From Massilia sp. Leaf139 (GTDB lineage Bacteria > Pseudomonadota > Gammaproteobacteria > Burkholderiales > Burkholderiaceae_D), in contig NZ_LMOJ01000025.1 of assembly GCF_001424165.1 (NCBI RefSeq), positions 330,134 through 394,133 on the forward strand: a stretch of DNA of 64,000 bases, read 5' to 3'. Positions 19,031 through 27,679 of the stretch are shown here, in pieces. Positions within the stretch are counted from its first letter, which is position 1; every line of letters begins with the position of its first letter. The translations under genes and the position numbers were made by a program. Under the pieces are notes generated by a model that was given only the letters and a program-made list of their open reading frames with translations, searched no databases and was not told where the DNA came from.

Positions 19031-20485
19031 TCACACGCCGCCCATGCAGATGTATTTCACGACGAGGTAGTCGTCCATCCCGTAGATCGAGCCTTCGCGT
19101 CCCAGGCCGGACTGTTTGACGCCGCCGAAGGGCGCGACTTCGGTCGAGATCAGGCCCGTGTTCACGCCCACCATGCCGGTCTCGATCCCCTCGGCGACGC
19201 GCCAGACGCGGCCGATGTCGCGCGAATAGAAATACGAGGCCAGGCCGAACTCGGTGCCGTTGGCCAGTGCGATCACCTCGTCTTCGGTCGTAAAACGGAA
19301 CAGCGGCGCCAGCGGCCCGAAGGTTTCCTCGCGCGCCACCGCCATCTCGGCCGTGACGTCGGCCAGCACGGTCGGCTGGAAGAAGCTGTGGCCGAGCGCA
19401 TGGCGCTTACCGCCCAGCAGCAGGCGCGCCCCTTTGCCCAGGGCGTCGGCGATGTGCTGCTCGACTTTGACGACCGCCTTCTCTTCGATCAGCGGGCCCT
19501 GGTTGACGCCCGGCTCGACGCCATTGCCGACTTTCAGCTTGTCCACGGCGGCCACCAGCTTCTGCGCGAATTCTTCGTAGACGCCGTCCTGTACATAGAT
19601 CCGGTTGGCGCAGACGCAGGTCTGGCCGGCGTTGCGGTATTTGGAGGCGATCGCGCCTTCGACGGCGGCGTCGATGTCGGCGTCGTCGAAGACGATGAAG
19701 GAAGCGTTGCCGCCCAGTTCCAGCGAGATCTTCTTGACCGTCGGCGCGCATTGCTCCATCAGCAGGCGGCCTACCGCCGTCGAGCCCGTGAAGCTGAGTT
19801 TGCGTACCAGCGGATTGCCCGTCATCTCGGCGCCGATCGCTTTCGCATCGCCGATCACGACGCTGAACACGCCTTTCGGCACGCCCGCGCGTTCGGCCAG
19901 CACGGCCAGCGCCAGCGCGGAATACGGCGTCAGCTCGGCCGGCTTCAGCACGATCGGGCAGCCGGCGGCCAGGGCCGGGGCGACCTTGCGGGTGATCATC
20001 GCGGCGGGAAAATTCCAGGGCGTGATGGCGGCGCAGACGCCGATCGGCTCTTTCGTCACGACGATGCGGCGATCCGGCCAGGGCGACTGGATCGTCTCGC
20101 CGGCGACGCGCTTGGCTTCCTCGCCGAACCACTCGAAGAAGGAGGCCGCGTAGGCCACTTCGCCTTTTGCTTCCGCCAGAGGCTTGCCCTGTTCGGCCGT
20201 CATCAAGAGGGCCAGGTCGTCGGCATTTTCCAGCATCAGGTCGTTCCACTTGCGCAGGATGAGACTGCGCTCGCGCGCGGTTTTCCTGCGCCAGGCCGGC
20301 CAGGCCGCAGCCGCGGCTTCGATCGCGCGCCGGGTTTCCTGCGCGCCCATGTGCGGCACCGTGCCCAGTTTTTCGCCGGTCGCCGGGTTGATCACGTCGA
20401 CCGTGGCGGATTCATTCGCGTCGCACCAGGCGCCGTCGATATAGGCTTGCTGGCGCAGCAGGGTCGGGTCTTTCAGGTTCAGCAT
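19031..20485 (-). CDS. gabD: succinate-semialdehyde dehydrogenase (NAD(P)+)
   Basis: Oxidises succinate semialdehyde to succinate at the end of GABA and putrescine degradation. The 484-residue ALDH-superfamily protein matches E. coli GabD throughout: PWNFPAAMITRK, KPAELTPYSALALA, SFTGSTAVGRLL, ELGGNASFIVFDDAD (catalytic Glu) and NAGQTCVCANR (catalytic Cys). AGCGAGGAA precedes the ATG. It could complete the puuD-puuA-aminotransferase route encoded 3 kb away, whose own aldehyde dehydrogenase is broken. Confidence 0.92.
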   Translation of the reverse strand: MLNLKDPTLLRQQAYIDGAWCDANESATVDVINPATGEKLGTVPHMGAQETRRAIEAAAAAWPAWRRKTARERSLILRKWNDLMLENADDLALLMTAEQGKPLAEAKGEVAYAASFFEWFGEEAKRVAGETIQSPWPDRRIVVTKEPIGVCAAITPWNFPAAMITRKVAPALAAGCPIVLKPAELTPYSALALAVLAERAGVPKGVFSVVIGDAKAIGAEMTGNPLVRKLSFTGSTAVGRLLMEQCAPTVKKISLELGGNASFIVFDDADIDAAVEGAIASKYRNAGQTCVCANRIYVQDGVYEEFAQKLVAAVDKLKVGNGVEPGVNQGPLIEEKAVVKVEQHIADALGKGARLLLGGKRHALGHSFFQPTVLADVTAEMAVAREETFGPLAPLFRFTTEDEVIALANGTEFGLASYFYSRDIGRVWRVAEGIETGMVGVNTGLISTEVAPFGGVKQSGLGREGSIYGMDDYLVVKYICMGGV

Positions 20486-20563
20486 GGGGTTCCTCGCTCG
20501 GATTCTGGTCGGTTCGATTTCCCATGGTAGACCTTTTTCGCGCCGCCCGCCCCGCCGCGCGCC

Positions 20564-20974
20564 TCAGTTGCCGCGGTAGGTCGAGTAGCCGTAAGGGCTC
20601 AGCAGCAGGGGAATGTGGTAGTGCTGGGACGTGTCCTCGACCTTGAATTCGACCGGGATCTGGTCGAAGAAGGTGGGCTGGCGCAGGCGGGCATAGTGTT
20701 CGCCGGTCTTGAAGACGATGCGGTAGGCGCCCTTGGCCAAAGCCTGGCCGGCCGGATGCAGGGCGCGCACGCGGCCCTGGGCGTCGGTTACGGCGCTGCC
20801 CAGCACACGCCACTCGGCGCCGCTGCGCTGCTCGAGGGTCACGCCGACGCCGGCCGTAGGCTGGCCGCTTTGCAGGTCGAGGATGTGGACGCTGAGCGGG
20901 TTGTCGGCCGCGGCGGCAAGCAGGGACGCGCCCATCAGGGTGGCGCCGAGGAGGATACGGGAGAGGGTTTTCAT
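20564..20974 (-). CDS. hiuH: periplasmic 5-hydroxyisourate hydrolase
   Basis: Transthyretin-like enzyme that hydrolyses 5-hydroxyisourate in urate breakdown. The protein has 136 residues with a Sec signal peptide (MKTLSRILLGATLMGASLLAAAA), so it is exported, as E. coli HiuH is. LSVHILDLQSGQPTAGV supplies the first catalytic His, HYHIPLLLSPYGYSTYRG the C-terminal signature. The last residue is Asn where the family usually has Ser or Thr. GGAA precedes ATG 20974. The neighbouring divergent two-component pair resembles E. coli hprRS, which also lies next to hiuH. Confidence 0.9.
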   Translation of the reverse strand: MKTLSRILLGATLMGASLLAAAADNPLSVHILDLQSGQPTAGVGVTLEQRSGAEWRVLGSAVTDAQGRVRALHPAGQALAKGAYRIVFKTGEHYARLRQPTFFDQIPVEFKVEDTSQHYHIPLLLSPYGYSTYRGN

Positions 20975-20996
20975 GGATGGCTTTCCTGTTAAAAAA

Positions 20997-21485
20997 TCAG
21001 TGGACGGGTGCTTCGAACGCGGCGCTCGCGGCAATGGCGGCGCGCGCGCAGGCATGGTCGTTGGCGGCCCCGCCGCCGCCGGCCACGCCGATGGCGCCGA
21101 CGACCTGGCCTTCGGCGCGCAGGGGAATGCCGCCGCCCAGCAGCAGCAGCTCGGGCAGGTGCGCCAGGTTGCGCGCGTCGGGGTCGGCGGCGGCCTTGCG
21201 CGCCAGCTCGAGCGTGGCGCTGCGGGTCGACAAGGCGGTGTACGCCTTGCGCCGGCTGGCCTCGGTGTTGTGCGGGCCGACGCCGTCGGCGCGCTGCAGG
21301 GCGACCAGGTTGCCGCCGCGGTCGACGACCGCGACGACAATGGCGCGGCCTTCCTTGCGGCAGGCCTCGACCGCGGCGGCGGCGGCACCGTTGGCCGCAG
21401 CGAGCGACAGGTCGGGAAGATGGGGCAGGGCGGCGGCCGGCTGCGCCAGCAGGGCGGCGCACAGCGCCAGGGCGGGCTTGAACAT
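20997..21485 (-). CDS. HbpS/GlcG-type (DUF336) heme-binding-like protein, exported
   Basis: The GlcG/HbpS fold binds heme in some characterised members; function here is unknown. The 162-residue protein has a signal peptide (to about residue 19), then AIVVAVVDRGGNLVALQRADG, SRRKAYTALSTR and a GGGIPLRAEGQVVGAIGVAGG block that is the family hallmark. AAGGAG lies 4-5 nt before ATG 21485. It is the first gene of the minus-strand run into hiuH (22-nt gap) and is divergent from a metal/oxidant-type response regulator. Confidence 0.85.
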   Translation of the reverse strand: MFKPALALCAALLAQPAAALPHLPDLSLAAANGAAAAAVEACRKEGRAIVVAVVDRGGNLVALQRADGVGPHNTEASRRKAYTALSTRSATLELARKAAADPDARNLAHLPELLLLGGGIPLRAEGQVVGAIGVAGGGGAANDHACARAAIAASAAFEAPVH

Positions 21486-21550
21486 GGTGCTCCTTCGTCG
21501 GTGGAGCCGTTACTGTAGGGCCGCGCTCCCGACGCGCACGTGACGGCCAG

Positions 21551-21566
21551 ATGACAATTCCGTCAT
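21551..21566. promoter_or_regulatory. candidate CusR/HprR-type operator
   Basis: ATGACAATTCCGTCAT: ATGAC and GTCAT inverted repeats with a 6-nt centre, similar to the TGACA..TGTCA boxes of copper-type OmpR regulators. It lies between the divergent HbpS-like gene and the response regulator gene, 35 nt from the latter's start, so it could control both. Confidence 0.55.
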
Positions 21567-21600
21567 GTTCGCGGCCGCGCCTGCGGCTTAGAATGCAGCC

Positions 21601-22293
21601 ATGCACATCCTCATCATCGAAGACGAGCCGAAGACCGGCGACTACCTGCAGCGCGGCCTGCGCGAGTCCGGCTTCACGGCCAGCCTGGCGCGCAACGGCC
21701 AGGACGGACTGCATCTCGCGCGCGAGGAAGCGGTCGATCTCGTCGTGCTCGACGTCATGCTGCCGCGCATGAACGGCTGGGAGGTGCTGGCCGCCTTGCG
21801 GGCTGGCCCGGCGACGGCCCGGCTGCCGGTTCTGTTCCTGACTGCGCGCGACGAAGTGCAGGATCGCGTCAAGGGGCTCGAACTGGGCGCCGACGATTAC
21901 CTGGTCAAGCCCTTCGCCTTCGTCGAGCTGCTGGCGCGCATCCGCACCCTGCTGCGGCGCGGGCCGGCGCGCGACGACGAGCCCCTGCGCGTCGGCGACA
22001 TGGAGATCGACGTCATCGCCCGCCGGGTGAAGCGGGGAGGCGAGCCGATCTCGCTGACGGCCCAGGAATTCAATCTGCTGCACCTGCTGGCACGGCGCCA
22101 GGGCCAGGTGCTGTCGCGCTCGCTGATCGCTTCGGCGGTATGGGACATGAACTTCGACAGCGACACCAACGTCATCGACGCCGCCATCCGGCGCCTGCGC
22201 CGCAAGATCGACGATCCCTATGCGAGCAAGCTGATCCATACAAGGCGCGGCATGGGCTATGTCTGCGAAGTGCAGGCGGAGCCGTCCGCGTGA
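21601..22293 (+). CDS. OmpR-family response regulator, CusR/HprR-like
   Basis: DNA-binding response regulator of 230 residues. The receiver domain has Asp51 as phosphoacceptor ([13 protein letters not shown]), acidic pocket EDEP and the LVKPF lysine. The C-terminal winged helix (about 130-225) includes [22 protein letters not shown] and [21 protein letters not shown]. It is closest to the heavy-metal subgroup (CusR, CopR, HprR). Its partner kinase starts inside its stop codon. The nearby hiuH makes an HprR-like role attractive, but copper sensing cannot be excluded. Confidence 0.9.
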   Translation: MHILIIEDEPKTGDYLQRGLRESGFTASLARNGQDGLHLAREEAVDLVVLDVMLPRMNGWEVLAALRAGPATARLPVLFLTARDEVQDRVKGLELGADDYLVKPFAFVELLARIRTLLRRGPARDDEPLRVGDMEIDVIARRVKRGGEPISLTAQEFNLLHLLARRQGQVLSRSLIASAVWDMNFDSDTNVIDAAIRRLRRKIDDPYASKLIHTRRGMGYVCEVQAEPSA

Positions 22294-23666
22294 AGGGCTC
22301 GCTGACCCTGCGCGTCAGTCTCGCCCTGATCCTGATCGTGGCCAGCAGCGCGGCCGGGCTGGGCCTGTACCTGTACCACGCCTTTGTCGGCGAAATCGTG
22401 CGGCGCGACGAGATCGCCCTGCGCGGCAAGCTGCGCCAGGTGCAGCAGCTGCTTGCCACGCCGGACGCGCAGGCGCTGCTGCACGAACGTCCGCAATATT
22501 TCCGCGACACGATGAGCGGGCAGGAAAATGCGCTGGTGCGCATCCTCGATGCGGATGGCCGCTTGCTGCTCGACATCAACCCAGCGGGCGAGCGCTACCC
22601 GCTGCCATCGCTCGCCGATGGGGTGATGCAGACGCCGATCCTGGCCTGGAGCAGCCGCGCCGGCGCACCGGCCGCTGTCATTTCCGGCAGCGCCCGCCTG
22701 GGCGATGAGCGCGCCGTGCGGGTGCTGGTGGCGCGGGTCTATGCCGACCGCAGCGCCATGTTCGCGCGCTACCGCAACCAGATCGTGCTGGGCTGTACCG
22801 GCGCGGCCTTGCTGGCCGGCCTGCTGGCGGCGCTGATGCTGGTGCGCGGCCTGCGGCCCCTGCGGGCGATCGCCGCGCACGCCGCGCTGGTGCGGCCGGG
22901 CCGGCTCGACAGCCAGATCGACGGCGCCCAGGCGCCACGCGAACTCCAGCCCCTGATCGCCGCACTGAACGCCATGCTGGTGCGCCTGCATGACGGCTAC
23001 ACGCGGCTGTCGGGGTTCTCGGCCGACCTCGCGCATGAGTTCCGTACGCCGGTCAACAGCCTGCTCGTCCAGATGCAGGTGGCGCTGGCCCAGCCGCGCA
23101 GCGCGGGCGAGATCGAGGAATTGCTGGTCTCGAACGTGGAGGAGCTGGAACGGCTGGCGCGCATGATCGACAGCATGCTGTTTCTCGCGCGGGCACAGCA
23201 GGAAGACGTGGTGCCGGTGCGCGAGACGCTGGAGATCGGCGAGGAATTCGCGCGCGTTGCAGAATTCTTCGAAGGCATGGCCGAGGAGCGCGAGGTGCGC
23301 CTGGCTTGCAGCGGCGCGGGCACGGTGCAGGCCGATGCCCAGCTGCTGCGGCGAGCGCTGGCGAACCTGCTGTCGAATGCGATCCGCCATGCGCATCCGG
23401 GCACGACCGTCACGCTCGCGGCCGATGTGCGCGCGGGCCATACCGAACTGATCGTCACTAACCAGGGCGACCCGATCGGGGCGGACGACCTGCCGCACCT
23501 GTTCGAGCGCTTCTACCGGGCCGACGCGGCGCGCAGCACAGGCGCGGGATCGACCGGGCTCGGCTTGTCGATCGTCAGCGCCATCATGGCCCTGCATCGC
23601 GGCCGGGCGGAAGTGCGCACGGCGCCGGGAACGGTCAGCTTCGTCCTGTTATTTCCTGTGAACTAG
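22290..23666 (+). CDS. sensor histidine kinase, CusS/HprS-like
   Basis: Membrane sensor of 458 residues from a GTG that overlaps the regulator stop by 4 nt. TM1 is about 7-30, the periplasmic domain about 31-165, TM2 about 166-186, followed by a HAMP region. HisKA has His249 in [11 protein letters not shown] and HATPase has [19 protein letters not shown] and GLGLSIV. The periplasmic part is a CusS-like size. It has no cysteine, and its two histidines (His30 near TM1 and His65) give no metal motif I can identify. Confidence 0.9.
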   Translation: MKGSLTLRVSLALILIVASSAAGLGLYLYHAFVGEIVRRDEIALRGKLRQVQQLLATPDAQALLHERPQYFRDTMSGQENALVRILDADGRLLLDINPAGERYPLPSLADGVMQTPILAWSSRAGAPAAVISGSARLGDERAVRVLVARVYADRSAMFARYRNQIVLGCTGAALLAGLLAALMLVRGLRPLRAIAAHAALVRPGRLDSQIDGAQAPRELQPLIAALNAMLVRLHDGYTRLSGFSADLAHEFRTPVNSLLVQMQVALAQPRSAGEIEELLVSNVEELERLARMIDSMLFLARAQQEDVVPVRETLEIGEEFARVAEFFEGMAEEREVRLACSGAGTVQADAQLLRRALANLLSNAIRHAHPGTTVTLAADVRAGHTELIVTNQGDPIGADDLPHLFERFYRADAARSTGAGSTGLGLSIVSAIMALHRGRAEVRTAPGTVSFVLLFPVN

Positions 23667-23743
23667 CTCTGGCCTGCTGTGTTGGCACCCTTCTTCAGTT
23701 AACGTTACCCTTTTGCTATGAAACCGCGAATTGTTTAGCAGAT

Positions 23744-23759
23744 CGGCACGACGTTTGCG
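23744..23759 (+). promoter_or_regulatory. candidate sigma-54 promoter of the puu genes
   Basis: CGGCACG-N4-TTGC, with GG and GC at the spacing of -24/-12 promoters (consensus TGGCACG-N4-TTGC). It lies about 100 nt before puuD. Nitrogen-regulated putrescine use would fit, but the -24 element has one change and no activator gene is near. Confidence 0.5.
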
Positions 23760-23859
23760 AGGTATCCGCTTCGTGTTTGATCTGGATTAATGGCCTATCG
23801 CGCTCTGACCAGATTGCTCGTATGATGGTCTCAGTGCGCCCACGACAAGGTAGACACCC

Positions 23860-24618
23860 ATGCGCCCCATCGTCATCGTTCCAGCATGCACGCGTGATTT
23901 CGGCGAACACCCGTATCACGCGGCCCAGCACAAGTATGTCGACGCCATCGTCCTTGGCGCCGACTGCGCACCCATGATCCTGCCTTCGCTCGGCAAGGAT
24001 CTCGACCTGGAAACCATGCTGCAGCTGTGCGACGGGATCATGCTCACCGGTTCGGCCTCGAATGTGCACCCCAGCTATTACTCGGAAGAGGTGCTCGATC
24101 CGTCCCTGCCGCAAGATCCGGCGCGCGACGAAACGACCTTGCCGCTGATCCGCGCGGCCGTCGGACGGGGCATTCCGATCATCGCGATCTGCCGCGGTTT
24201 CCAGGAGATGAACGTGGCCCTCGGCGGCTCGCTGCACCAGGCGGTGCAGATGGTGGAAGGCAAATTCGACCACCGCGAGAACCCCGAACTCGGCATGGAC
24301 GAACAATACGGCGACGCGCATAAAATCATGCTGACCCCGGGCGGCATGCTGCACGGGATCGTTGGCGCCAACGAAATTCCCGTCAATTCGCTGCACGGGC
24401 AGGGCGTCAATGAAATGGCCCCCGGCCTGGTGGTCGAAGCGGTCGCGGAAGATGGTTTAGTGGAGGCTTTCTCGGTCGGCGCCGCGCCCGGTTTTACCCT
24501 GGCGGTGCAATGGCACCCCGAATGGCGCATCACGCACAATCCGTATTCCATGAAGATGTTCGGCGCCTTCGGCCAGGCCTGCCGCGACTACCGCGCCAAG
24601 AAACAGGGCCGATCATGA
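23860..24618 (+). CDS. puuD: gamma-glutamyl-GABA hydrolase
   Basis: Class I glutamine amidotransferase-like hydrolase that frees GABA from gamma-glutamyl-GABA in the Puu putrescine pathway. The 252-residue protein has the nucleophile Cys in AICRGFQEMNVALGGSLHQ, HGQGVNE, and the catalytic His/Glu in VQWHPEW. GTNNHP-like LTGSASNVHPSYY is typical of PuuD. It is the first gene of the plus-strand run puuD-puuA-aminotransferase. Confidence 0.92.
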   Translation: MRPIVIVPACTRDFGEHPYHAAQHKYVDAIVLGADCAPMILPSLGKDLDLETMLQLCDGIMLTGSASNVHPSYYSEEVLDPSLPQDPARDETTLPLIRAAVGRGIPIIAICRGFQEMNVALGGSLHQAVQMVEGKFDHRENPELGMDEQYGDAHKIMLTPGGMLHGIVGANEIPVNSLHGQGVNEMAPGLVVEAVAEDGLVEAFSVGAAPGFTLAVQWHPEWRITHNPYSMKMFGAFGQACRDYRAKKQGRS

Positions 24619-24730
24619 ACGCCTGCACCAAATGGGCGGCGTGCGCCGTGCCCTAGCTTGCCTCGTTCTCTCCCTACATGCGGGGCGCCGCGTTGCGCCC
24701 TTGCGACCTTGAACACACCGAGAGGCAATG

Positions 24731-26101
24731 ATGGCAATCCGCGAGAATTTTTCTTACACCGACATGGACGAGTGGCTCAATGCCAAGCGCGTCACCGAAA
24801 TCGAATGCCTGGTTCCCGACCTGACCGGCGTCGCCCGCGGCAAGATCCTGCCCCGGGTTAAATTTACCGAAGAGCGCGGCATGCGCCTGCCGGAAGCCGT
24901 GCTCGGCATGACCGTCACCGGCAATTCGCCGACGGACGACGAGGCCTACGACCGCGCCATTTCCGCCACCGACCGCGACATGATCCTGAAGGCCGACCCC
25001 ACCACCATCACCATGGTGCCCTGGGCCGTCGATCCGACGGCGCAGGTGATTCACGACTGTTATTTCGCCGACGGTAACCTGGTCGACTTCGCCCCGCGCT
25101 CGGTGCTGCGCCGGGTGTTGAAACTGTACGAGGAGAAGGGATGGAAGCCGCTGGTCGCGCCCGAGCTCGAGTTTTACCTGACGGCGAAGAACATCGACCC
25201 GGATCTGCCGCTGGCCGCCCCGATCGGCCGCAGCGGCCGCGCCGAGACCAGCCGCCAGGTCTACAGCATCGACGCCGTCAACGAATTCGATCCGCTGTTC
25301 GAGGACATTTACGATTACTGCGACCTGATGAACCTCGACGTCGACACCCTGATCCACGAGATCGGCGCCGGCCAGATGGAAATCAATTTCCAGCACGGCG
25401 ACCCGCTCGGGCTGGCCGACAAGGTGTTTTATTTCAAGCGCACCCTGCGCGAGGCGGCCCTGAAACACGACATGTACGCCACCTTCATGGCCAAGCCGAT
25501 GGCGAATGAGCCGGGTTCGGCCATGCACGTGCACCAGAGCGTGGTCGACGCCAAGACCGGGCGCAATATCTTCAGCAACAGCGACGGCGGCGCGTCCGAC
25601 CTGTTCCACCATTACATCGGCGGCCTGCAGCGCTACATGCCTTCGGCCATGGCGATCGTCGCGCCCTATGTCAATTCCTACCGCCGCATCGTGCGCCACA
25701 CGGCGGCGCCGATCAACCTGCAATGGGGCATCGACAACCGCACGGTGGGCTTCCGGGTGCCGGTGTCGGGCGCGCAGGATCGGCGCATCGAGAACCGTAT
25801 CATCGGCGCCGACGCCAACCCGTACCTGGCGCTGGCCGTGACGCTGGCCTGCGGCTACCTCGGCATGGTCGACGCCATGGCGCCGACCCCGATCGTCGAG
25901 GGCAGTGCCTACAAGATGCCGGTCGAGCTGCCGCAAGGCCTGCCCGAAGCGCTGAACCTGGTGCGCAACGAGACGCGCCTGCGCGAAGTGCTGGGCGACC
26001 GTTTCATCGATGTCTATTCGGCGATCAAGGAACTCGAGCACCAGGAGTTCATGACCGTCATCAGTCCATGGGAGCGCGAACACCTGTTACTGCACGTCTG
26101 A
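24731..26101 (+). CDS. puuA: gamma-glutamylputrescine synthetase (GS-like)
   Basis: Glutamine synthetase-family enzyme that ligates glutamate to putrescine. It has 456 residues from the second of two adjacent ATGs, chosen because AGAGG is then 5 nt away. Blocks include ELEFYLT, GAGQMEINFQHGD, FMAKPMANEPGSAMHVHQS, NSYRRIVRHTAAP and NRTVGFRVPVS. The neighbours PuuD and a putrescine-type aminotransferase support PuuA rather than an ammonia-assimilating GlnA. The 109 nt before it shows no obvious promoter. Confidence 0.9.
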   Translation: MAIRENFSYTDMDEWLNAKRVTEIECLVPDLTGVARGKILPRVKFTEERGMRLPEAVLGMTVTGNSPTDDEAYDRAISATDRDMILKADPTTITMVPWAVDPTAQVIHDCYFADGNLVDFAPRSVLRRVLKLYEEKGWKPLVAPELEFYLTAKNIDPDLPLAAPIGRSGRAETSRQVYSIDAVNEFDPLFEDIYDYCDLMNLDVDTLIHEIGAGQMEINFQHGDPLGLADKVFYFKRTLREAALKHDMYATFMAKPMANEPGSAMHVHQSVVDAKTGRNIFSNSDGGASDLFHHYIGGLQRYMPSAMAIVAPYVNSYRRIVRHTAAPINLQWGIDNRTVGFRVPVSGAQDRRIENRIIGADANPYLALAVTLACGYLGMVDAMAPTPIVEGSAYKMPVELPQGLPEALNLVRNETRLREVLGDRFIDVYSAIKELEHQEFMTVISPWEREHLLLHV

Positions 26102-26170
26102 ATTTTGCCGCACGTTTGACCAGGGTTTCAAACTAAAACTAGGGTTTATAAACTAAAACGAGGTGCGATC

Positions 26171-27619
26171 ATGGCAACCGACGATACGGCGGTGCTTGCC
26201 GCCAGCATGGTCTCCGCGGGCATACCGGACGCGGAGACTTTCGATACGCGCGCCATCCAGGCGCGCGACGCCGCCCATTTCCTGCATCCGTTCACCGACC
26301 ATGCGGCCCTGCGCACCCGCGGCGCGCGCGTGATCGTGCGCGGGCAGGGCGTGTACCTATGGGATTCCGAGGGCCGCCAGCTGATCGACGGCATGTCCGG
26401 GCTCTGGTGCGTCAACGTCGGCTATGGCCGCACGTCGATCTCGCAGGCGGTCTACCGGCAGATGGAAACGCTGCCCTTCTATAACAGTTTTTTCAACACC
26501 ACCAACGTGCCGGCCGTGCAGCTCGCGACCGAACTGGTGGCCCTCAGCCCGCCCCAGTTCAGTCACGTGTTCTTCACCGGCTCCGGTTCGGAAGCGAACG
26601 ACACGATCGTCCGCATGGTGCGGCGCTACTGGGACATCCTCGGCCAGCCCGAACGGCAGGTCATCGTCAGCCGCAAGAACGCCTATCACGGCAGCACCAT
26701 GGCGGGCGCCTCGCTGGGCGGCATGGCCGGCATGCATGCCCAGGGCGGCTTGCCGATCCCCGGCATCCGCCACATCGGCCAGCCGAACTACGCCGAACAC
26801 GGCCATGGACTGAGCGAGAACGCGTTCGGGCTGGTGGCGGCCGGCTGGCTGGAGGACGAGATCCTCGCCGTCGGCCCCGACAAGGTGGCCGCCTTCATCG
26901 GCGAGCCGGTGCAGGGCGCGGGCGGCGTCATCATCCCGCCGCCGACCTACTGGCCGGAAGTGCAGCGCATCTGCGACAAGTACGGCATCCTGCTCGTGGC
27001 CGACGAGGTCATCTGCGGCTTCGGGCGCCTGGGCGCCTGGTTCGGCTCCGAACTGATGGGCATGCGTCCCGACCTGATCAGCTTTGCCAAGGGCGTCACC
27101 TCGGGCTATGTGCCGCTCGGCGGCGTGCTGGTCGGCAAGCGTGTGGCGCAGGCGCTGGTGGAACAGGGCGGCGATTTCAACCACGGTTTTACCTATTCCG
27201 GCCACCCGGTCGCCTGCGCGGCGGCGCTGGAAAACCTGCGCATCCTGCGCGAGGAACGGCTGGTCGAGAAGGTGGCGCTGGAAACCGGGCCGTACCTGAA
27301 AGCGGCGTTCAATGAACTGGCGACGCATCCGCTGGTGGGGCACGCCGAGAGCTGCGGCATGGTGGCGGGATTGAACCTGGTACGGCGCAAGGGATCGGGG
27401 CCGCACGACTGCGAACGTTTCGCGTCCGACCTGCAGGTGGGGATGGTGTGCCGCGGGCACATGTTCGACAACGGCGTCATCATGCGCGCCGTGGGCGACC
27501 GGATGATCGTGGCGCCGCCGCTGGTGATGAGTAAAACGGAGATCGACGAAATGGCGGCGCGGATCCGGGATTGCCTGGATCTGACCCTGGCGGATATCCA
27601 GGCGCGCGGCTGGATGTAA
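26171..27619 (+). CDS. class III aminotransferase, putrescine/diamine type
   Basis: PLP enzyme of 482 residues similar to SpuC-type putrescine-pyruvate aminotransferases. Residues: GSGSEANDT (138-145, phosphate site), AYHGST (171-176), ADEVICGFGR (278-286), and Lys307 in SFAKGVTSGYVPLGG as Schiff-base lysine. The gene follows puuA by 69 nt. With puuC destroyed downstream, it could give a transamination route from putrescine (or gamma-glutamylputrescine) to the aldehyde. The precise amino donor is uncertain. Confidence 0.88.
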   Translation: MATDDTAVLAASMVSAGIPDAETFDTRAIQARDAAHFLHPFTDHAALRTRGARVIVRGQGVYLWDSEGRQLIDGMSGLWCVNVGYGRTSISQAVYRQMETLPFYNSFFNTTNVPAVQLATELVALSPPQFSHVFFTGSGSEANDTIVRMVRRYWDILGQPERQVIVSRKNAYHGSTMAGASLGGMAGMHAQGGLPIPGIRHIGQPNYAEHGHGLSENAFGLVAAGWLEDEILAVGPDKVAAFIGEPVQGAGGVIIPPPTYWPEVQRICDKYGILLVADEVICGFGRLGAWFGSELMGMRPDLISFAKGVTSGYVPLGGVLVGKRVAQALVEQGGDFNHGFTYSGHPVACAAALENLRILREERLVEKVALETGPYLKAAFNELATHPLVGHAESCGMVAGLNLVRRKGSGPHDCERFASDLQVGMVCRGHMFDNGVIMRAVGDRMIVAPPLVMSKTEIDEMAARIRDCLDLTLADIQARGWM

Positions 27620-27643
27620 TTGCCGTGACTTGAACCGAAGGGA

Positions 27644-27676
27644 CGTAGGGTGGGCGGCTTTGCCGCCCACCCTACA
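27644..27676. repeat. family B palindromic repeat
   Basis: CGTAGGGTGGGCGG-CTTTG-CCGCCCACCCTACAG, an almost perfect palindrome between two convergent genes. It may serve as a bidirectional transcript end. Confidence 0.8.
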
Positions 27677-27679
27677 GTT

